Positions 37,401 to 48,288 of a stretch of DNA of 64,000 nucleotides are shown here, one piece after another (the first letter of the stretch is position 1; every line of letters begins with the position of its first letter). Source of the stretch: Jaltomata sinuosa. Taxonomy: Eukaryota > Streptophyta > Magnoliopsida > Solanales > Solanaceae. The stretch spans positions 55,001-119,000 of the forward strand of contig QJPP01001525.1 of NCBI GenBank assembly GCA_003996215.1, in the 5' to 3' direction. The notes beneath the pieces were generated by a model that was not told where the DNA came from, searched no databases, and saw nothing but the letters and a program-made list of their open reading frames with translations. The translations under genes were made by a program, and so were the position numbers.

Positions 37401-40400
37401 TATTACTCCTTTGTACACATCCTTCTTATTGAATTAGAAAAGAAAAACACATAGCTTTACTTAAAGGTATATGCCTCATGCCAAAGATTACAACATAGAT
37501 TTGCTACACCTGACCCACTTCATCCAATTAGGCCTTGAGTAACATGTGCCTGTTAAAACTGTGTTGATCCTAGTTCAGTTATAGGGAAATCAAGATGCCC
37601 AGAGAGACTAGCTGACTCGAGCTACGGAAAACAATGAGAAATTCTCTAGAATGGCTATTAGCAACTATGTTCATAGGAAATGTACAGACCATAACCGTAG
37701 TCAACTTTACAAAAAAAACCATAGTCAATCTTGGATCAAAATTCTGTCACTCATTGTGTCCTATATGAAATCTCAAAAGGTACTCCAAAAGTTGATCTTA
37801 GGCATTTTCTGCAGAAAAGTAATAGTAGCCTCAAAGGGCTTCAAAATGGGTAAGGATTTATAGCAAATTGGAATATGAAGTAGCAAGGAATGAAGAGAGC
37901 AGTGGAAATATATGGTGCTGATGAACATTGCCAGGAAAATAGTACAGGTAATGAAGGAGCGGCTCCTTCATGTCCTATAATTATTGGGGAAGAGGAACAA
38001 TGATTAACTAACTGAACAAACTGAAAGGCTATAGCATTTGAGCCTAATAGAAAAAAAACAAAAAAAGGAAGGAAGAGGAGATAGAAAATATCGGCATTAC
38101 TCTTACCATCCAAGAAACATCACAAGTAAAAATTAGCACTACAGAACAATTTGTCTTCTTTTGGTACAAGTCAAAAATTTCTTCTTTTTTTTATCAGGAA
38201 GTCAAGAAGTTTGATTATTAAATACCAAGTCAGTGTCAAAAAATAAGATTTGCATGTGACTGCTTGAGTCGTACATTTTCCACCAACTTTGAGAACTATC
38301 CATACAACTCCTAACACCAAAAATACAAGTCAAAATGAAAAAATCTCTTAAAGCTTTCTACGCCACTCACTTTTTTTGAAACAATCTCCTATTCCGTTCG
38401 TTCCATATACTCAAACATAAAGCAGAAATACTGAAAGAATCTGGATCTTATTTTTATAGGCGAGGATTTAGAATATTTAGTGTACTACTGAATTTAAAGT
38501 CCATGTCAACCAGAGTTTGAAAATCAATGAGGAAATAAACTAGCTTGTCCACTAAGCTACTTTAATATCCTAGAGAAACTCAGCTATTTATTTTTGGGAT
38601 AACCGAGAAATCCCTGAGCGCCACTGGCCCACAGTTCAAAGCTCGATGGGTGATGCACCCGCCCCTCTACCCTTCTCCACATAAATATCAGGCTTTTGTC
38701 TGGTTAGAAAAGCCTGGTTCGGACCCATGACTTGTGCCTAATCCACACATCACAAGTTTCGTTGTTACCACTTAGACCAAAGTCATGGGGTGGGAAACCC
38801 AGCTATTATGTACAGACATATTAATCTATGTCCAAGACAAATTAAAATGACCTACTAATATGACTCAGGAGGAGGAGCAGAGGGGAGAATTGTATAGATT
38901 TTTGTTCCCCAAAGGCAGAATATTGCACAAGTACCAATAAACCTGAATTTTATAGAAGTTATCATCACAAAAGAAAAGGAGTAAAAAAACATAAAGAACG
39001 ACAATATATACCTTTCAGAGGACAAAAAGCGAAAAGAAGGATTTTTAAAAAATCAACTTGCTTTGTAGCTGCCACTAAAGCAAAGCAAGATTCACAAGTA
39101 TGAACTTTTATAAATTTTATCTTCTCCGAGCGCACCACTATTTTGGCAATGGTTATCAATAGGATTTCTTAGAAGAAATGTAAAAAGAGTATAAAGACAT
39201 CAAGTCAGGAAGAAAGTATTACCTCGGCCACAATTTCATCTTTTCCAACAGGTTCCTGAATGAAAGTCCTACCACTGTCATCTTTCGCCAACGGTTTCTT
39301 GGCAAGCTTTCTTAACACCTGAAAGAAATTTGCAGTTCAGATAAAAGATATAGAAGCGAATAACAACGATAGCCCAATTACCAAAGGGTATCTGAGACAG
39401 TTAAAAAGAACCAAGGGATGAATCTTGAACCTTGAAAACGCTATCAGTATAGCAAGATCCTGTCACTGTTACAACAACCCTATACCAGTTATGGTAGGTT
39501 GCCAATATCAACAGTTTGTGTGAGCTAAAAGATGATCAGGTAGCTTTACTTTCCTCTTCTGTATTCTCTTTCAGAAGATATAGCAGGGATATCACAGGAT
39601 AGTAAAAAGTTCATGATGAATTAACGAGAGACATGATATAAGACTACTGATCATCATTAATGGAGACTGTTTCAAAATTCCAAAGAGCTTTAGCATAAGA
39701 TACTGACCAACATAGTTCTATCCAGGCGGTTTGCTGCCATCTGGTATTCTTTCATCTTATCTTCCTTGGTTGCTGGAACTATTTTAACCTCTTCAACTTC
39801 CTCACGTTGGTAAATCTGGCAGAGAGGCAGCATATTTGAAACACTAAGAAGATGAATACATCATTTCACAAGAATGTGATCAATATACAAAAAGAAATCA
39901 CAGAAATAACTAATGTCATTTTACTTTATTCACAAATGGCACCACTTACAATGTGAAAAATGTGAAGGCCAAAGGGCCAAATGAATAGAATACATTGTTG
40001 AATGTAAACCATGCCAGGGTATACAACATGCTCAACACAGGAAAATTAACATATTTGTCCTAACATACACGGCCTTTTCAAATGTAGATGCACTTAGATA
40101 TTTTTTTATTCTGTGAAATAATAAAAAATGAAAAACATGCGGAGGAAGAAAGAAAAGAATCCAGTTCCTTTCCTTACTTTGGTATGCCCAAAAATAAAAG
40201 TGCAACACATCAATGCGCAATGACACAAATTATCGGTGACCTCTTACATAATATATGTGAGCCTTATTTGGATGATTTGTTAGTCTTTTCGTAGAAAGAA
40301 TCGACCACATCGAAAATTAAAGGAAGGTCTTTGAAAGGTTAATAAAACATCAGTTGAAGATGAAGCTGAAAAATGTCCATTCGCGATCAGACGGAGGCCA

Positions 40401-43400
40401 TAAATCGTTAGGGCAATAGCATAGCTATTTTTTACTTGATCCCTATTACTTAAGCCTACCCTTTCTTCAAGATACGAAACGAGCAGTCGAAAATGCTAGT
40501 CCCTATTGTATTTTAAAAGGACCCAATGCACAAGTGTTGCGCAAGTTCCTCCTTCTCACTAAGTACAACGGGAAGCGGGAAAATTACAAGTCATTCAAAT
40601 TCCTAAAGATATGATTTGACGACAGAGAGTATTTTATCTGTTTGGAGATAGGGAACTTGTATTGTTATGCTAATATTATAGTAAGTATGACATGGGCGGA
40701 ACAGCTTTACCTGAATTGCAACTGTTCAAGTTCAAGGCTACTAGATTAGCCCCCATCCCCACCACCCCACACCCCCATCCCCGACCTCACCTACCATAGT
40801 ATTTGTCTTAGATTATATACAAATACTTTTAGGATAATATTTTTTTCTTACGTACCGAACACAAGAAAATAAGTGACAGACTCACTTCTTTTCGAACACC
40901 TTTCTCTACTATATGTCTCAATATTTGCTAACTCCTTCCATATCTCCTTTTTTACTGGTCGGCTCAAAAGTATAGACCAGGAAAACTGTGTGCGCTCAAC
41001 AAGGGGTACACCAAATTCCTCTCTAAGGTACATTAACATCTCATACTCTCAAATTTTCAATCAACAATGAAGTTCAAAACAGGAGAATAAAAGAACCAAC
41101 ATATCAAATTCTTGCAATTACACAATTGTATTCAGAGCATTATCAATATTTACGAACGAACACTGACAGTACAAATGGAAGGAAGAAAACCTTTCGCTGA
41201 TCTTCCATGAGATGCCTGTACTTGTCAATATTGGGTACAGCCAGCAACTTGGGCATAAGATGGTTTCGAAAATATCCAGGTGCTACTTTCACAGTTTCCC
41301 CGGCTTTTCCAAGCTTGTCTATGCTCTGTTTAGCAAAATGCAGTTTTGAACAAGAAAGGGAAATAATCAGGCCGTAATTGCAAAAGGGTCAGTGCGAATT
41401 GTTAAATTGCTAAAGGGCCAGTTCAAAATGAATCAATCAAATAGTAAAGGACGTAATAATGGATAAAGAAAGAGTGAAAGGTCAAAACCACACCTAAAGT
41501 ATCCCGGTTTTTTGTAGTTTCACATGTTCCCTACCTGAACTATCACCAACTATTTATCAAAACACACCTCAAATATCAATTATTCTCTTTTCCTACCTGA
41601 AGGATGGTCATATTTCAGGTAGAAAACTCACACACATGGTAGGTGAGGTGTATTTTGATAAATAGTTGGTAATAACCTGTTAGCAGATAATTGAGAGAAA
41701 GAGCTGAGTCAGCTTGACAAGTCAGCAAAACAGTTAAACAAAATTAGTTGAGGAATTCTGGCGGGAAAGTTAGTTGTGAACAGTACCAGTCTTAAAGTTA
41801 GTTAGTGGAAGAACTGTATAACAGAATTGAGTCTTTTCCTTTATCTGTATTCAGCTATAAATACATGTAAGCTCCATGAAAGATATATGAAAATTACTCT
41901 TTACATTTCCAGCTACTAAGCATTTCTCCCAAATTCCATTATCTCTCTCTCATCAAATTAGGTTACCTTTCTCGAATTCACTCTGTTGAATTCCTGATTT
42001 AACCACTGAATCCTCGAGTTTTACATAGCTCCTGTATTCAGCTAACATTGGTATCAGAGCTTGACGATTCTCGGCAACAATGGCGAAAGGAACAAGGGCA
42101 ACTGGTGAAGCTAACGGTGAAAATTCTCCAACAGAAATGGGAGAATTACGGGATATGGTACAGAGATTAGTCACGGAGGTGAGCAATCTCAATGGTGAGG
42201 TCTCATTTATGAAGGGCCAAATCGAAGGAGGTCGAAGGGTGGAGAACCCAATTGAGGTGGAAACCGCTCCCACAAGGGAAGGAGATCCAGCTGAAAGGAG
42301 AAGAGAAAAGAGTCCTGCGGGGGCTAATACATACAACCACGGAATAACAAGGAGGTTGGGATTTCCCAAATTCGCAGGGGAAGACCTAAGTTTTTGGTTG
42401 TTTAAAGTAGATCAATTTTTCACTTTGGATGAAGTTCCTCTGGATCAAAGAGTTGGTATAGCAGCAGTTCATTTGGAAGGGGAAGCTATTCAATGGCACC
42501 TGTCATTTATGAGGTATAGAAAGTATTTACAACCTCCATCTTGGAACGAGTATGTTATGGCTTTGGTTGAGAGATTTGAGGCTGAATATGATGATCCCAT
42601 GGAGGAGCTTAAGAAGGTAAAACAGACTGGTGGGGTAAGAGAATACCAAGCTATCTTTGAGAGGAACCTGACTAGGGTCGATCTGTCCCAAGAAAATGCT
42701 ATAAGTTGTTTTTTAGGTGGCTTGAAACCTGAACTCAATCTAGCAGTAAGAATCACAAATCCTCTGACCTTGTCTCGGGTTTATAAATCAGCAAGAATGC
42801 AAGAAGCATATCAAATTGCTCAAGCCAGAGGTTTTAAACAAGGCCCTAGACCTATGGAGCAGAAGTTTCAGAATAAACCTCTCTTGCCAACTCCTAATAT
42901 GGGGGGTTCTGCGAACTATAAGGGAGTTAACAGAAGGACCTTGAGTTTGGAGGAAATGAATGAGAAAAGGTCAAAAGGTTTATGCTACTTTTGCACTGAA
43001 AAGTACATGCCTGGACACAGATGCAAGAATTTGAAACAACTCTATTTACTAGAGTTTGAAGATTCAGAGGATGCCCAAAACCAGGAGGACCGGGAGGAAT
43101 GGGGGGATCAAGAGAGAGTTGGATTTGCCTAAACCACTAGAACAGATGGAGATTTCTATTCATGCATTGAATGGATCATTTGGATACAGAACTCTTAAAG
43201 TGACTCGTTATCACTCAAGGAAGCCATTAAATATTTTGGTTGACACTGGTAGTTCCCATAATTTCATAGATCCTGATTTGGTGAAGAGTTTGGGGTGTCC
43301 AACAGTGGCCACTTTGCCTGAGATGGTAGGGGCAGCTAATGGGAACATAATGAAGGTTGATAGAATTTGTCAGATCACTTGGTTACTACAAGGAGCTGAA

Positions 43401-46400
43401 TTTACTGCTAAGTTCCTGTTGCTACCATTAGGGTCTGGTGGGGTGGTATTAGGGGTGTAGTGGTTATTGACCTTGGGGGATATCAAAATGAATTTTAAAA
43501 AACTCACCATGGAGTTTTGGCATAAGGGCAAAAAGCATGTACTCAGAGGGGCAGGCAAACAGATCTCATCTGCAGGAGCTAGTAAGTTGGAAAAGTTATC
43601 AGGTAATCAGGCTCAATTGTGTATGATTCAAGTGATGCCAACCTTGTGTCCGGAATTGCTAGCATTAGAAACAAAAGATCACACTCAGAAGGATCCTAGG
43701 ATTGGAGTGCTATTGAAGGAGTTTGCAGAATTGTTTGTTGAACCTACTCACCTACCACCATCTAGGGGAGTGTTTGATCATAGGATTGTCCTACAGCAAG
43801 GTACTGAACCTGTCAATAAGAGACCATACAGGTATCCTTCTGTTAAAAAGGATATCATTGAAGATCTGGTACAACAGATGTTAGACCAAGGCATTGTTCA
43901 GCCAAGTAGTAGTCCATTTGCCTCACCAGTTGTGTTGGTTGGCAAGAAGGATGGATCTTGGAGGCTGTGTGTAGACTATAGGGATCTTAACAAGCACATT
44001 GTTAAGAACAAATTCCCTATCCCCATTGTAGAAGATCTTTTGGATGAACTAGGAGGTTCAAAGATCTTTTCAAAGATAGATCTAAGACTGGTTACCATCA
44101 GCTGAGGATGGCACAGGAAGATATACCAAAAACTGCATTTAGGACAAACTCAGGGCATTTTGAATATTTGGTGATGCCTTTTGGGTTGTCAAATGCCCCT
44201 GCTACCTTCCAGGGTCTGATGAATGTTGTATTTCAAAGGTTTTTTAGGAAGTATGTACTTGTTTTCTTTGATGATATTCTGATATACAGTCAAAACATTG
44301 AGGAGCATTTGTTGCATCTCAAAGATGTGTTCATAGAAATGAGGAAACATCAATTGTTAGCCAAGGAAAGTAAATGCTTCTTTGGTGTGGACAGGATTGA
44401 GTACCTAGGTCATTTCATTACCAAAGATGGGGTTGCTACTGACCCTCAGAAGATCCTTGCTGTGCAGAATTGGCCACTACCAACTACTATCAAACAGCTC
44501 AGAGGATTCCTTGGGTTGGCTGGGTACTACAGAAGATTCATACAAGGCTTTGGTATTATTAGTAAACCTTTGACTGATCTTCTGAGAAAAGACAATTACA
44601 AATGGTCATCAGAAGCTACTATTGCATTTGAACAATTGAAGTTGGCCTTGACTAAAGCACCTGTCTTAGCTTTGCCAGATGTTAGCAAGACCTTTGTGTT
44701 GGAAACTGATGCTAGTGGCTTTGGCATAGGTGCTGTCTTAATGCAGCAAGGGCACCCTATTGCATTTATAAGCAAGGCATTATCACCTAGACATGCAGCT
44801 ATGTCTGTATATGATAGAGAGCTTCTGGCTATTGTATATGCAGTTTCTAAATGGTCACAGTACTTACTTGGGCAAAGATTTATTATAAGAACTGATCAGA
44901 AGGCTCTGAAGTTCTTAATGGAACAACAACTTCATACCAATTCCCAACTAATGTGGTTGACCAAACTTATGCCTTTTGACTATACCATTGAGTACAAGAA
45001 AGGGTCAGACAACAACGCAGCTGATGCATTATCCAAAGTATCTAGTGCTGAACTGTTAGCTCTGGTCATCTCTAAAACTAGTTCAGAACTTCTACAGGCT
45101 ATTGAAGATAGTTGGATGACAGCTATAGAGTTGAAGGCCCTGATTGAGAAGCTGCAAACTGATCCCACCACCCATTCTCAGTTCACTTGGCATTTGAATC
45201 AGTTGAGAAGAAAAGGTCGACTTGTTGTGGGCAATGTTGGTCAACTGAGACAAGAGGTTATAGCCTTGTGGCATGCCACTCCACAAGGGGGTCACTCTGG
45301 GATTGATGCTACACTAAAGAGGTTACTGACCCTTTTCTATTGGAAAGGGATAAGAAATGATGTTAAATTTTTTGTGCAGAAGTGTGATGTTTGTCAGAAA
45401 AGCAAGTCTGATCTTGCTGCATATCCTGGCCTCTTGCAACCACTCCCTATTCTTGAAGTGGTATGGTCCCAAATAAGCATGGATTTCATTGATGGGTTGC
45501 CCCAGTCACATGGATATGAGGTGATTCTAGTGGTGGTTGATAGACTAAGTAAGTATGGCCACTTTATTCCATTAAAACACCCTTATACAGCACAATTAGT
45601 GGCAAAGGTCTTCATGGATTTTATAGTAAGATTGCATGGTCTACCTGACAGCATTACCAGTGATAGAGATGTTGTGTTTCTAAGTACATTTTGGCAAGAG
45701 CTGTTCTCTTTACAAGGTGTTCAGTTGAACATGTCCTCAGCATACCACCCTCAAAGTGATGGCCAAACTGAAGTGCTGAATTGATGCTTGGAAACCTATC
45801 TAAGGTGTTTTTGTGCTGAAGATGCTAAGGGATGGCATGACTGTTTACCTATGGCTGAGTATTGGTACAACACTTGCCACCATTCTGCTATTGATACTAC
45901 ACCCTATGAAGCCCTTTATGGGAGAGCCCCACCATTACATTTGCCATACCTCCCAGGTGAATCAGCTTCTACTGAAATAGACAACACTCTCCTCAATAGA
46001 GAGTTGAAGCTGCAGCTGTTGAGACATCACCTGATGAGAGCACAACTGAGGATGAAGCAACAAGCTGACCAACATAGAAGTGACAGGAGTTTTCGCATTG
46101 GAGATTGGGTCTACTTCAAGGTCCAGCCCTATAAAAAGATCAGTATTGCTACTCAACCTCACCATAAGCTTGCTGCTAAGTACTATGGACCTTTCCAAAT
46201 TATCAAGAAGGTTGGCCCTGTGGCCTATACTCTATTGTTCCCTGACACTGTAAAAATCCATCCCACTGTCCATGTTTCACTCTTAAAGAAATGTCATGAA
46301 GTCCCTTCCCAAATTTCCTACCCACCAACTGCTGATATTGCTAGTCCACATTTCCCAGAACCTGATGCCATACTACAGAGGAGGATGGTCAAAAAGGAAA

Positions 46401-47271
46401 CAAAGCAGTAGCACAAGTCCTAGTGCATTGGAAGGGGTTACAAACTGATGCTGCTACTTGGGAGTATTCTTCTGTTCTTAAGGCTAGGTTTCCAACCTTT
46501 GATCCTTGAGGACAAGGATCTCATTATGGAGGGAGTACTGTTAGCAGATAATTGAGAAAAGAGTTGAGTCAGCTTGACAAGTCAGCAAAACAGTTAAACA
46601 GAATTAGTTGAGGAATTCTGGCGGGAAAGTTAGTTGTGAACAGTACCAGTCTTAAAGTTAGTGGAAGAACTGTATAACAGAATTGAGTCTTTTCCTTTAT
46701 CTGTATTCAGCTATAAATACATGTAAGCTCCATGAAAGATATATGAAAATTACTCTTTACATTTCCAGCTACTAAACATTTCTCCCAAATTCCATTATCT
46801 CTCTCTCATCAAATTAGGTTATCTTTCTCGAATTCACTCTGTTGAATTCCTGATTTAACCACTGAATCCTCGAGTTTTACATAGCTCCTGTATTCAGCTA
46901 ACATAACCCTCGCACATCTGATAGTTCAGGTATGAAACTCAAAAAATTGAGATACTTTAGGTGTGTTTTTAACCATTAACTCATTAGAAAAGAGAGAATC
47001 TGGACGCCATTGGTACATTGTGTGCGCAAATTGTAGTAATCGGTAAAGGGTCGGCGCAAATTGATTGTGTAAGTGACAACTGGATCAATGAATTACTTAC
47101 AGTGGTGAGAATGACTTGTAGTTTTCTGTATCGAACACCTTGGGCGGCGTAAAATAGTGGATGGTGCAAATGTACTTCTCCTCCTTCGCACTTCGGGAAG
47201 ATAGCTGCTGAGGTTTTCACATTCTTCAGCTGTTGCCGGAGAGTATTCCTACCATATTGCAGGCAAGCCAT
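28420..47271 (-). CDS. Mitochondrial large-subunit ribosomal protein bL9, five exons
   Basis: Exons in transcript order: 47271-47101, 41325-41191, 39815-39708, 39318-39223, 28584-28420 (stop TGA at 28422-28420). All introns are GT-AG and phase 0, giving 224 aa, the usual size of the plant protein. Exon 1 starts MACLQYGRNTLR and has the block GVRYRKLQVILTT. Exon 2 carries the bL9 rRNA-binding core, KLGKAGETVKVAPGYFRNHL and MPKLLAVPN. Exons 3-4 form the charged connecting helix. Exon 5 ends with the C-terminal domain LRMPRSIPLPEGKVQW and VKIRGK. bL9 binds 23S-type rRNA at the base of the L1 stalk and helps maintain the reading frame; mitochondrial location is inferred from similarity to plant mitochondrial L9. 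Introns 1 and 4 are greatly enlarged by mobile elements. Confidence 0.93.
28871..28995. mobile_element. Foldback MITE in bL9 intron 4
   Basis: The ends AGCTATGTTGCTCGGACTCT and GAGCCCACGCAATTTAGCT are inverted repeats. Inner arms around GTGTCGGATTC and GAATCCGACAC also pair, so the element folds almost completely. This is a very common MITE type in dicot genomes. Confidence 0.75.
29700..30739 (-). mobile_element. Deleted LTR retrotransposon in bL9 intron 4
   Basis: In minus orientation the 5' LTR (30739-30425, 315 bp, TGTTGAAAATAG to CCAACA) is followed by a tRNA-Met-like primer site TGGTATCA. About 490 bp of non-coding interior come next, then the polypurine tract AAGGGGGAA and a second LTR from 29936 that is truncated near 29700. 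The LTRs are diverged. No gag or pol is visible, so it is a TRIM-like or deleted element. Confidence 0.75.
30740..31269. other. Intron 4 sequence between LTR elements
   Basis: Unique-looking AT-rich DNA with no ORF, terminal repeats or RNA signal that I recognise. Confidence 0.5.
31270..32908 (+). mobile_element. Solo LTR (Ty3/gypsy-type) with 5-bp target duplication
   Basis: 1,639 bp starting TGTAATGACCC and ending GGGTCGTGACA, flanked by TTAAA on both sides (31265-31269, 32909-32913). It has no internal region. The TG...CA ends, the length and the GGGTC end motif fit the large gypsy LTRs common in Solanaceae. Orientation is tentative. It contains a 66-bp tandem repeat. Confidence 0.85.
31928..32110. 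repeat. 66-bp tandem repeat within the solo LTR
   Basis: Two near-identical copies and a diverged third, each with ATGCATACGTTGATGAGTCC and then a G/C-rich part (GGCGCCCGATGTGTTATC). Confidence 0.85.
32914..33716. other. Intron 4 sequence, unassigned
   Basis: No coding potential was recognised. A short diverged duplication around 33145-33250 repeats GTTGATGCACC and GGGTCA. The rest looks unique. Confidence 0.5.
33717..34683. mobile_element. 967-bp near-perfect foldback (palindromic) element
   Basis: The first and last ~480 bp are inverted copies, beginning AGGGAGAAGCAATTAAAAGG and ending with its complement. Both arms carry several short palindromes of the type ACAACTGTGCGCAGTTGT. The centre has a further direct and inverted duplication of GCACCAAGAACATTAAGAGT. 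CTCTA on both flanks may be a target duplication. It has no coding sequence and lies in bL9 intron 4. Confidence 0.8.
34866..36402 (+). mobile_element. 5'-truncated, decayed L1-type LINE
   Basis: The plus strand carries pieces of a LINE reverse transcriptase: a PTSLIGSF block near the start, FADDTLILC with the catalytic ADD (about 35200), a YLGLPLG block (about 35395) and RRLSNWKESLSTRGK (about 35470). Stops and frame changes are frequent. The element ends in a short poly(A) run at 36394-36402. It lies in bL9 intron 4. Confidence 0.75.
36403..37059. other. Intron 4 sequence, unassigned
   Basis: AT-rich with no ORF or repeat recognised. Confidence 0.5.
37078..37321 (-). mobile_element. Full-length SINE with 18-bp target duplication
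   Basis: A tRNA-derived SINE on the minus strand. It has an A-box-like GTGGCCTAGTGGTCAATG (37307-37290), a B-box GGTTCAAATCCC (37254-37243) and a T/A-rich 3' tail. It is flanked by the perfect 18-bp repeat AAAACTTTTAGACTATTT (37060-37077, 37322-37339). Style and size fit Solanaceae SolS SINEs. Confidence 0.85.
37340..38575. other. Intron 4 sequence, unassigned
   Basis: AT-rich, no gene or complete repeat recognised. Confidence 0.5.
38591..38794 (-). mobile_element. Second SINE in bL9 intron 4
   Basis: It has an A-box-like TTGGTCTAAGTGGTAACAA (38780-38762) and a B-box-like GGGTCCGAACCA (38726-38715) on the minus strand. The flanking repeats AAACTCAGCTATTTA (38576-38590) and AAACCCAGCTATTA (38795-38808) differ at two positions. 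It differs in sequence from the SINE at 37078. Confidence 0.75.
40140..40420 (+). pseudogene. Ty3/gypsy reverse-transcriptase fragment in bL9 intron 2
   Basis: Translation shows a short RT core with a degraded FGMPKNKSATHQCAMTQIIG block followed by CEPYLDDLLVFS (YxDD catalytic site). Stops follow. The wording is closest to Ogre/Tat-type gypsy RT. No LTR was seen nearby. Confidence 0.65.
41678..42047 (+). repeat. Gypsy 5' LTR
   Basis: TGTTAGCAG to GCTAACA, with a TATA box TATAAATA at 41856-41863. Against the 3' LTR it carries one extra base and a 4-bp extra GTTA. Confidence 0.93.
42080..43132 (+). pseudogene. Gypsy gag
   Basis: A 350-codon open reading frame 32 bases after the primer site. 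A coiled-coil N-terminus is followed by the retrotransposon gag block (LGFPKFAGEDLSFWLFK, then LEGEAIQWHLSF) and a Cys/His knuckle CYFCTEKYMPGHRC near the C-terminus. The knuckle style fits Reina-like chromoviruses. The frame runs out at 43132, while protease coding continues in another frame from about 43100. Gag itself looks intact. Confidence 0.85.
43056..43460 (+). pseudogene. Gypsy protease
   Basis: It contains the aspartic protease active site LVDTGSSHNFID and the later GAEFTAKFLLLPLG region. It ends in a premature TAG (43458-43460) just after the GGVVLGV block. The same frame continues from 43467 toward RT. Confidence 0.85.
43467..46411 (+). pseudogene. Gypsy RT, RNase H and integrase
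   Basis: The first part (to 44105) carries the RT thumb-side linker, VLVGKKDGSWRLCVDYRDLN and FSKIDLR, then shifts frame. The second part (44108-45784) carries the MPFGLSNAPATFQ block and YVLVFFDDILIYS (catalytic DD), RNase H (ETDASGFGIGAVL and IRTDQKAL) and integrase (zinc-binding H-H-C-C with CDVCQKSK, then catalytic MDFIDGLP and SDRDVVF). A TGA at 45782 interrupts integrase, and the same frame goes on to 46411. The element cannot make a full Pol. Confidence 0.9.
46397..46509 (+). pseudogene. Gypsy C-terminal chromodomain-like region
   Basis: In a frame different from the integrase end, the DNA encodes AVAQVLVHWKGLQTDAATWE and ends with ARFPTFDP and a stop at 46507. The VxWxG...ATWE pattern is that of the truncated (group II) chromodomain of plant chromoviruses. 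A frame change near 46397 separates it from integrase. Confidence 0.75.
46539..46903 (+). repeat. Gypsy 3' LTR
   Basis: 365 bp, 98-99% identical to the 5' LTR. It is followed by the target duplication TAACC. Confidence 0.93.
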
Positions 47272-47485
47272 TTTTCGCTATTCTGTTGGTGACGGCGAAC
47301 GGCCAAAGAAGTAGAACCAAGAGGAACTAAAGTCGGGTTTTTTTCCACCTTTGCCCTTTTCTTTTCTGCTTTTTTTTTTTACGCTCGTATACCAGTGAAG
47401 TTGTCAAAAAAAAAAGTATACCTGCGAAAAGAATGGAAAATTCAAAATAGGAAGGCAAAAGCAATTACAAGTATATATTTTTTCC
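47272..47485 (-). promoter_or_regulatory. Upstream region of the bL9 gene
   Basis: About 215 bp between the bL9 start codon and the long inverted-repeat element. It has CT-rich sequence on the gene strand near the start codon and no clear TATA box. Confidence 0.35.
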
Positions 47486-48288
47486 AGAAAATGGCCAAAA
47501 CTATCCTCAAATTATTTGAAATAGAGCAAATATATTTTCGTTTAATTTTAATCTCAAAATTACTCCTCCTGTCAAACTGTCACTCACTTATACCATTCAC
47601 TTTAACGAATTGCCACTACTCGATATGTGACATATGACATAGAAAAAAAAAGTTACATGACTGCCACCTAGGCAATCCAACGTGGCAGATGTCCACCACT
47701 CTTTAAGTTATAAAGAGTGTATTTTTATTTCAGTTTTTTGAGTTTGTATATTCACAATCTTTAAGTGTTCCACTATTTCAGCAGGTTAGATTCTGGAATT
47801 TTATGTATTACTTTACGCACTTTTATCTTTGGCTCTTCCGGTTCAAATTAGTCAGTTTTCTTTCTCATTAGTACGTGACAGGAATCTGTAAGTATTCATA
47901 CATCCTTTGCACTTTGTATGGTGTATTGAGCCATTTTAGTGGCAAGCAAAAGGGATTCTACATAGCTTCAAGATTTGGTGGGAAAGAAAGATTTTTGAAG
48001 AAATAAGGGAAGATTTTTTTTTTTTAAATTACGGTTTTAAATGATAAAGGAAGGCAATAATTTAAAGGGGTGGGTATCTGCCATGTTGGATTGCCTAGGT
48101 GGCAGTCAAGTGGCTTTTTTTTTTTCACATCGGATGCCACATATCGAGTAGTGGTAATTCGTTAAAGCGAAGGGTATAAGTGAGTTGATAGTTTGATGCG
48201 AGGGGTAATTTTGAGACCAAAATCAAACGGAGGGTATATTTTCTCTATTTCGAATTGTTTGAGGATAGTTTTGACCCTTTTTCGTATT
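47486..48288. mobile_element. Long-TIR element (MULE-like) upstream of bL9
   Basis: Arms 47486-47690 and 48075-48288 are inverted copies at roughly 80% identity. Matching blocks include CTGCCACCTAGGCAATCCAA, GAATTGCCACTACTCGATAT and GGCCAAAACTATCCTCAAA. The 380-bp centre is non-coding. No sure target duplication was found. The arm length fits a non-autonomous Mutator-like element. Confidence 0.7.

Larger units (their letters stand above)
41678..46903 (+). mobile_element. Young Ty3/gypsy retrotransposon (chromovirus, Reina-like)
   Basis: 5,226 bp with LTRs 41678-42047 (370 bp) and 46539-46903 (365 bp), target duplication TAACC on both sides, a tRNA-Met primer site TGGTATCAGAGC at 42049-42060 and a polypurine tract just before 46539. 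Gag, protease, RT, RNase H, integrase and a C-terminal chromodomain-like region follow in the Ty3 order. The LTRs differ by about four substitutions and two small indels, indicating a recent insertion. The coding region already has at least two stop codons and two or more frame changes. It lies antisense in intron 1 of the bL9 gene. Confidence 0.93.
41480..46974. mobile_element. Foldback MITE in bL9 intron 1, split by a gypsy insertion
   Basis: The left part (41480-41677) starts GGTCAAAACCACACCTAAAG. The right part (46909-46974) ends in its inverted counterpart, GTGTGTTTTTAACC. Internal arms (ACTATTTATCAAAACACACC and its inverse) also pair. Taken without the gypsy element it is about 260 bp. 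Confidence 0.65.
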
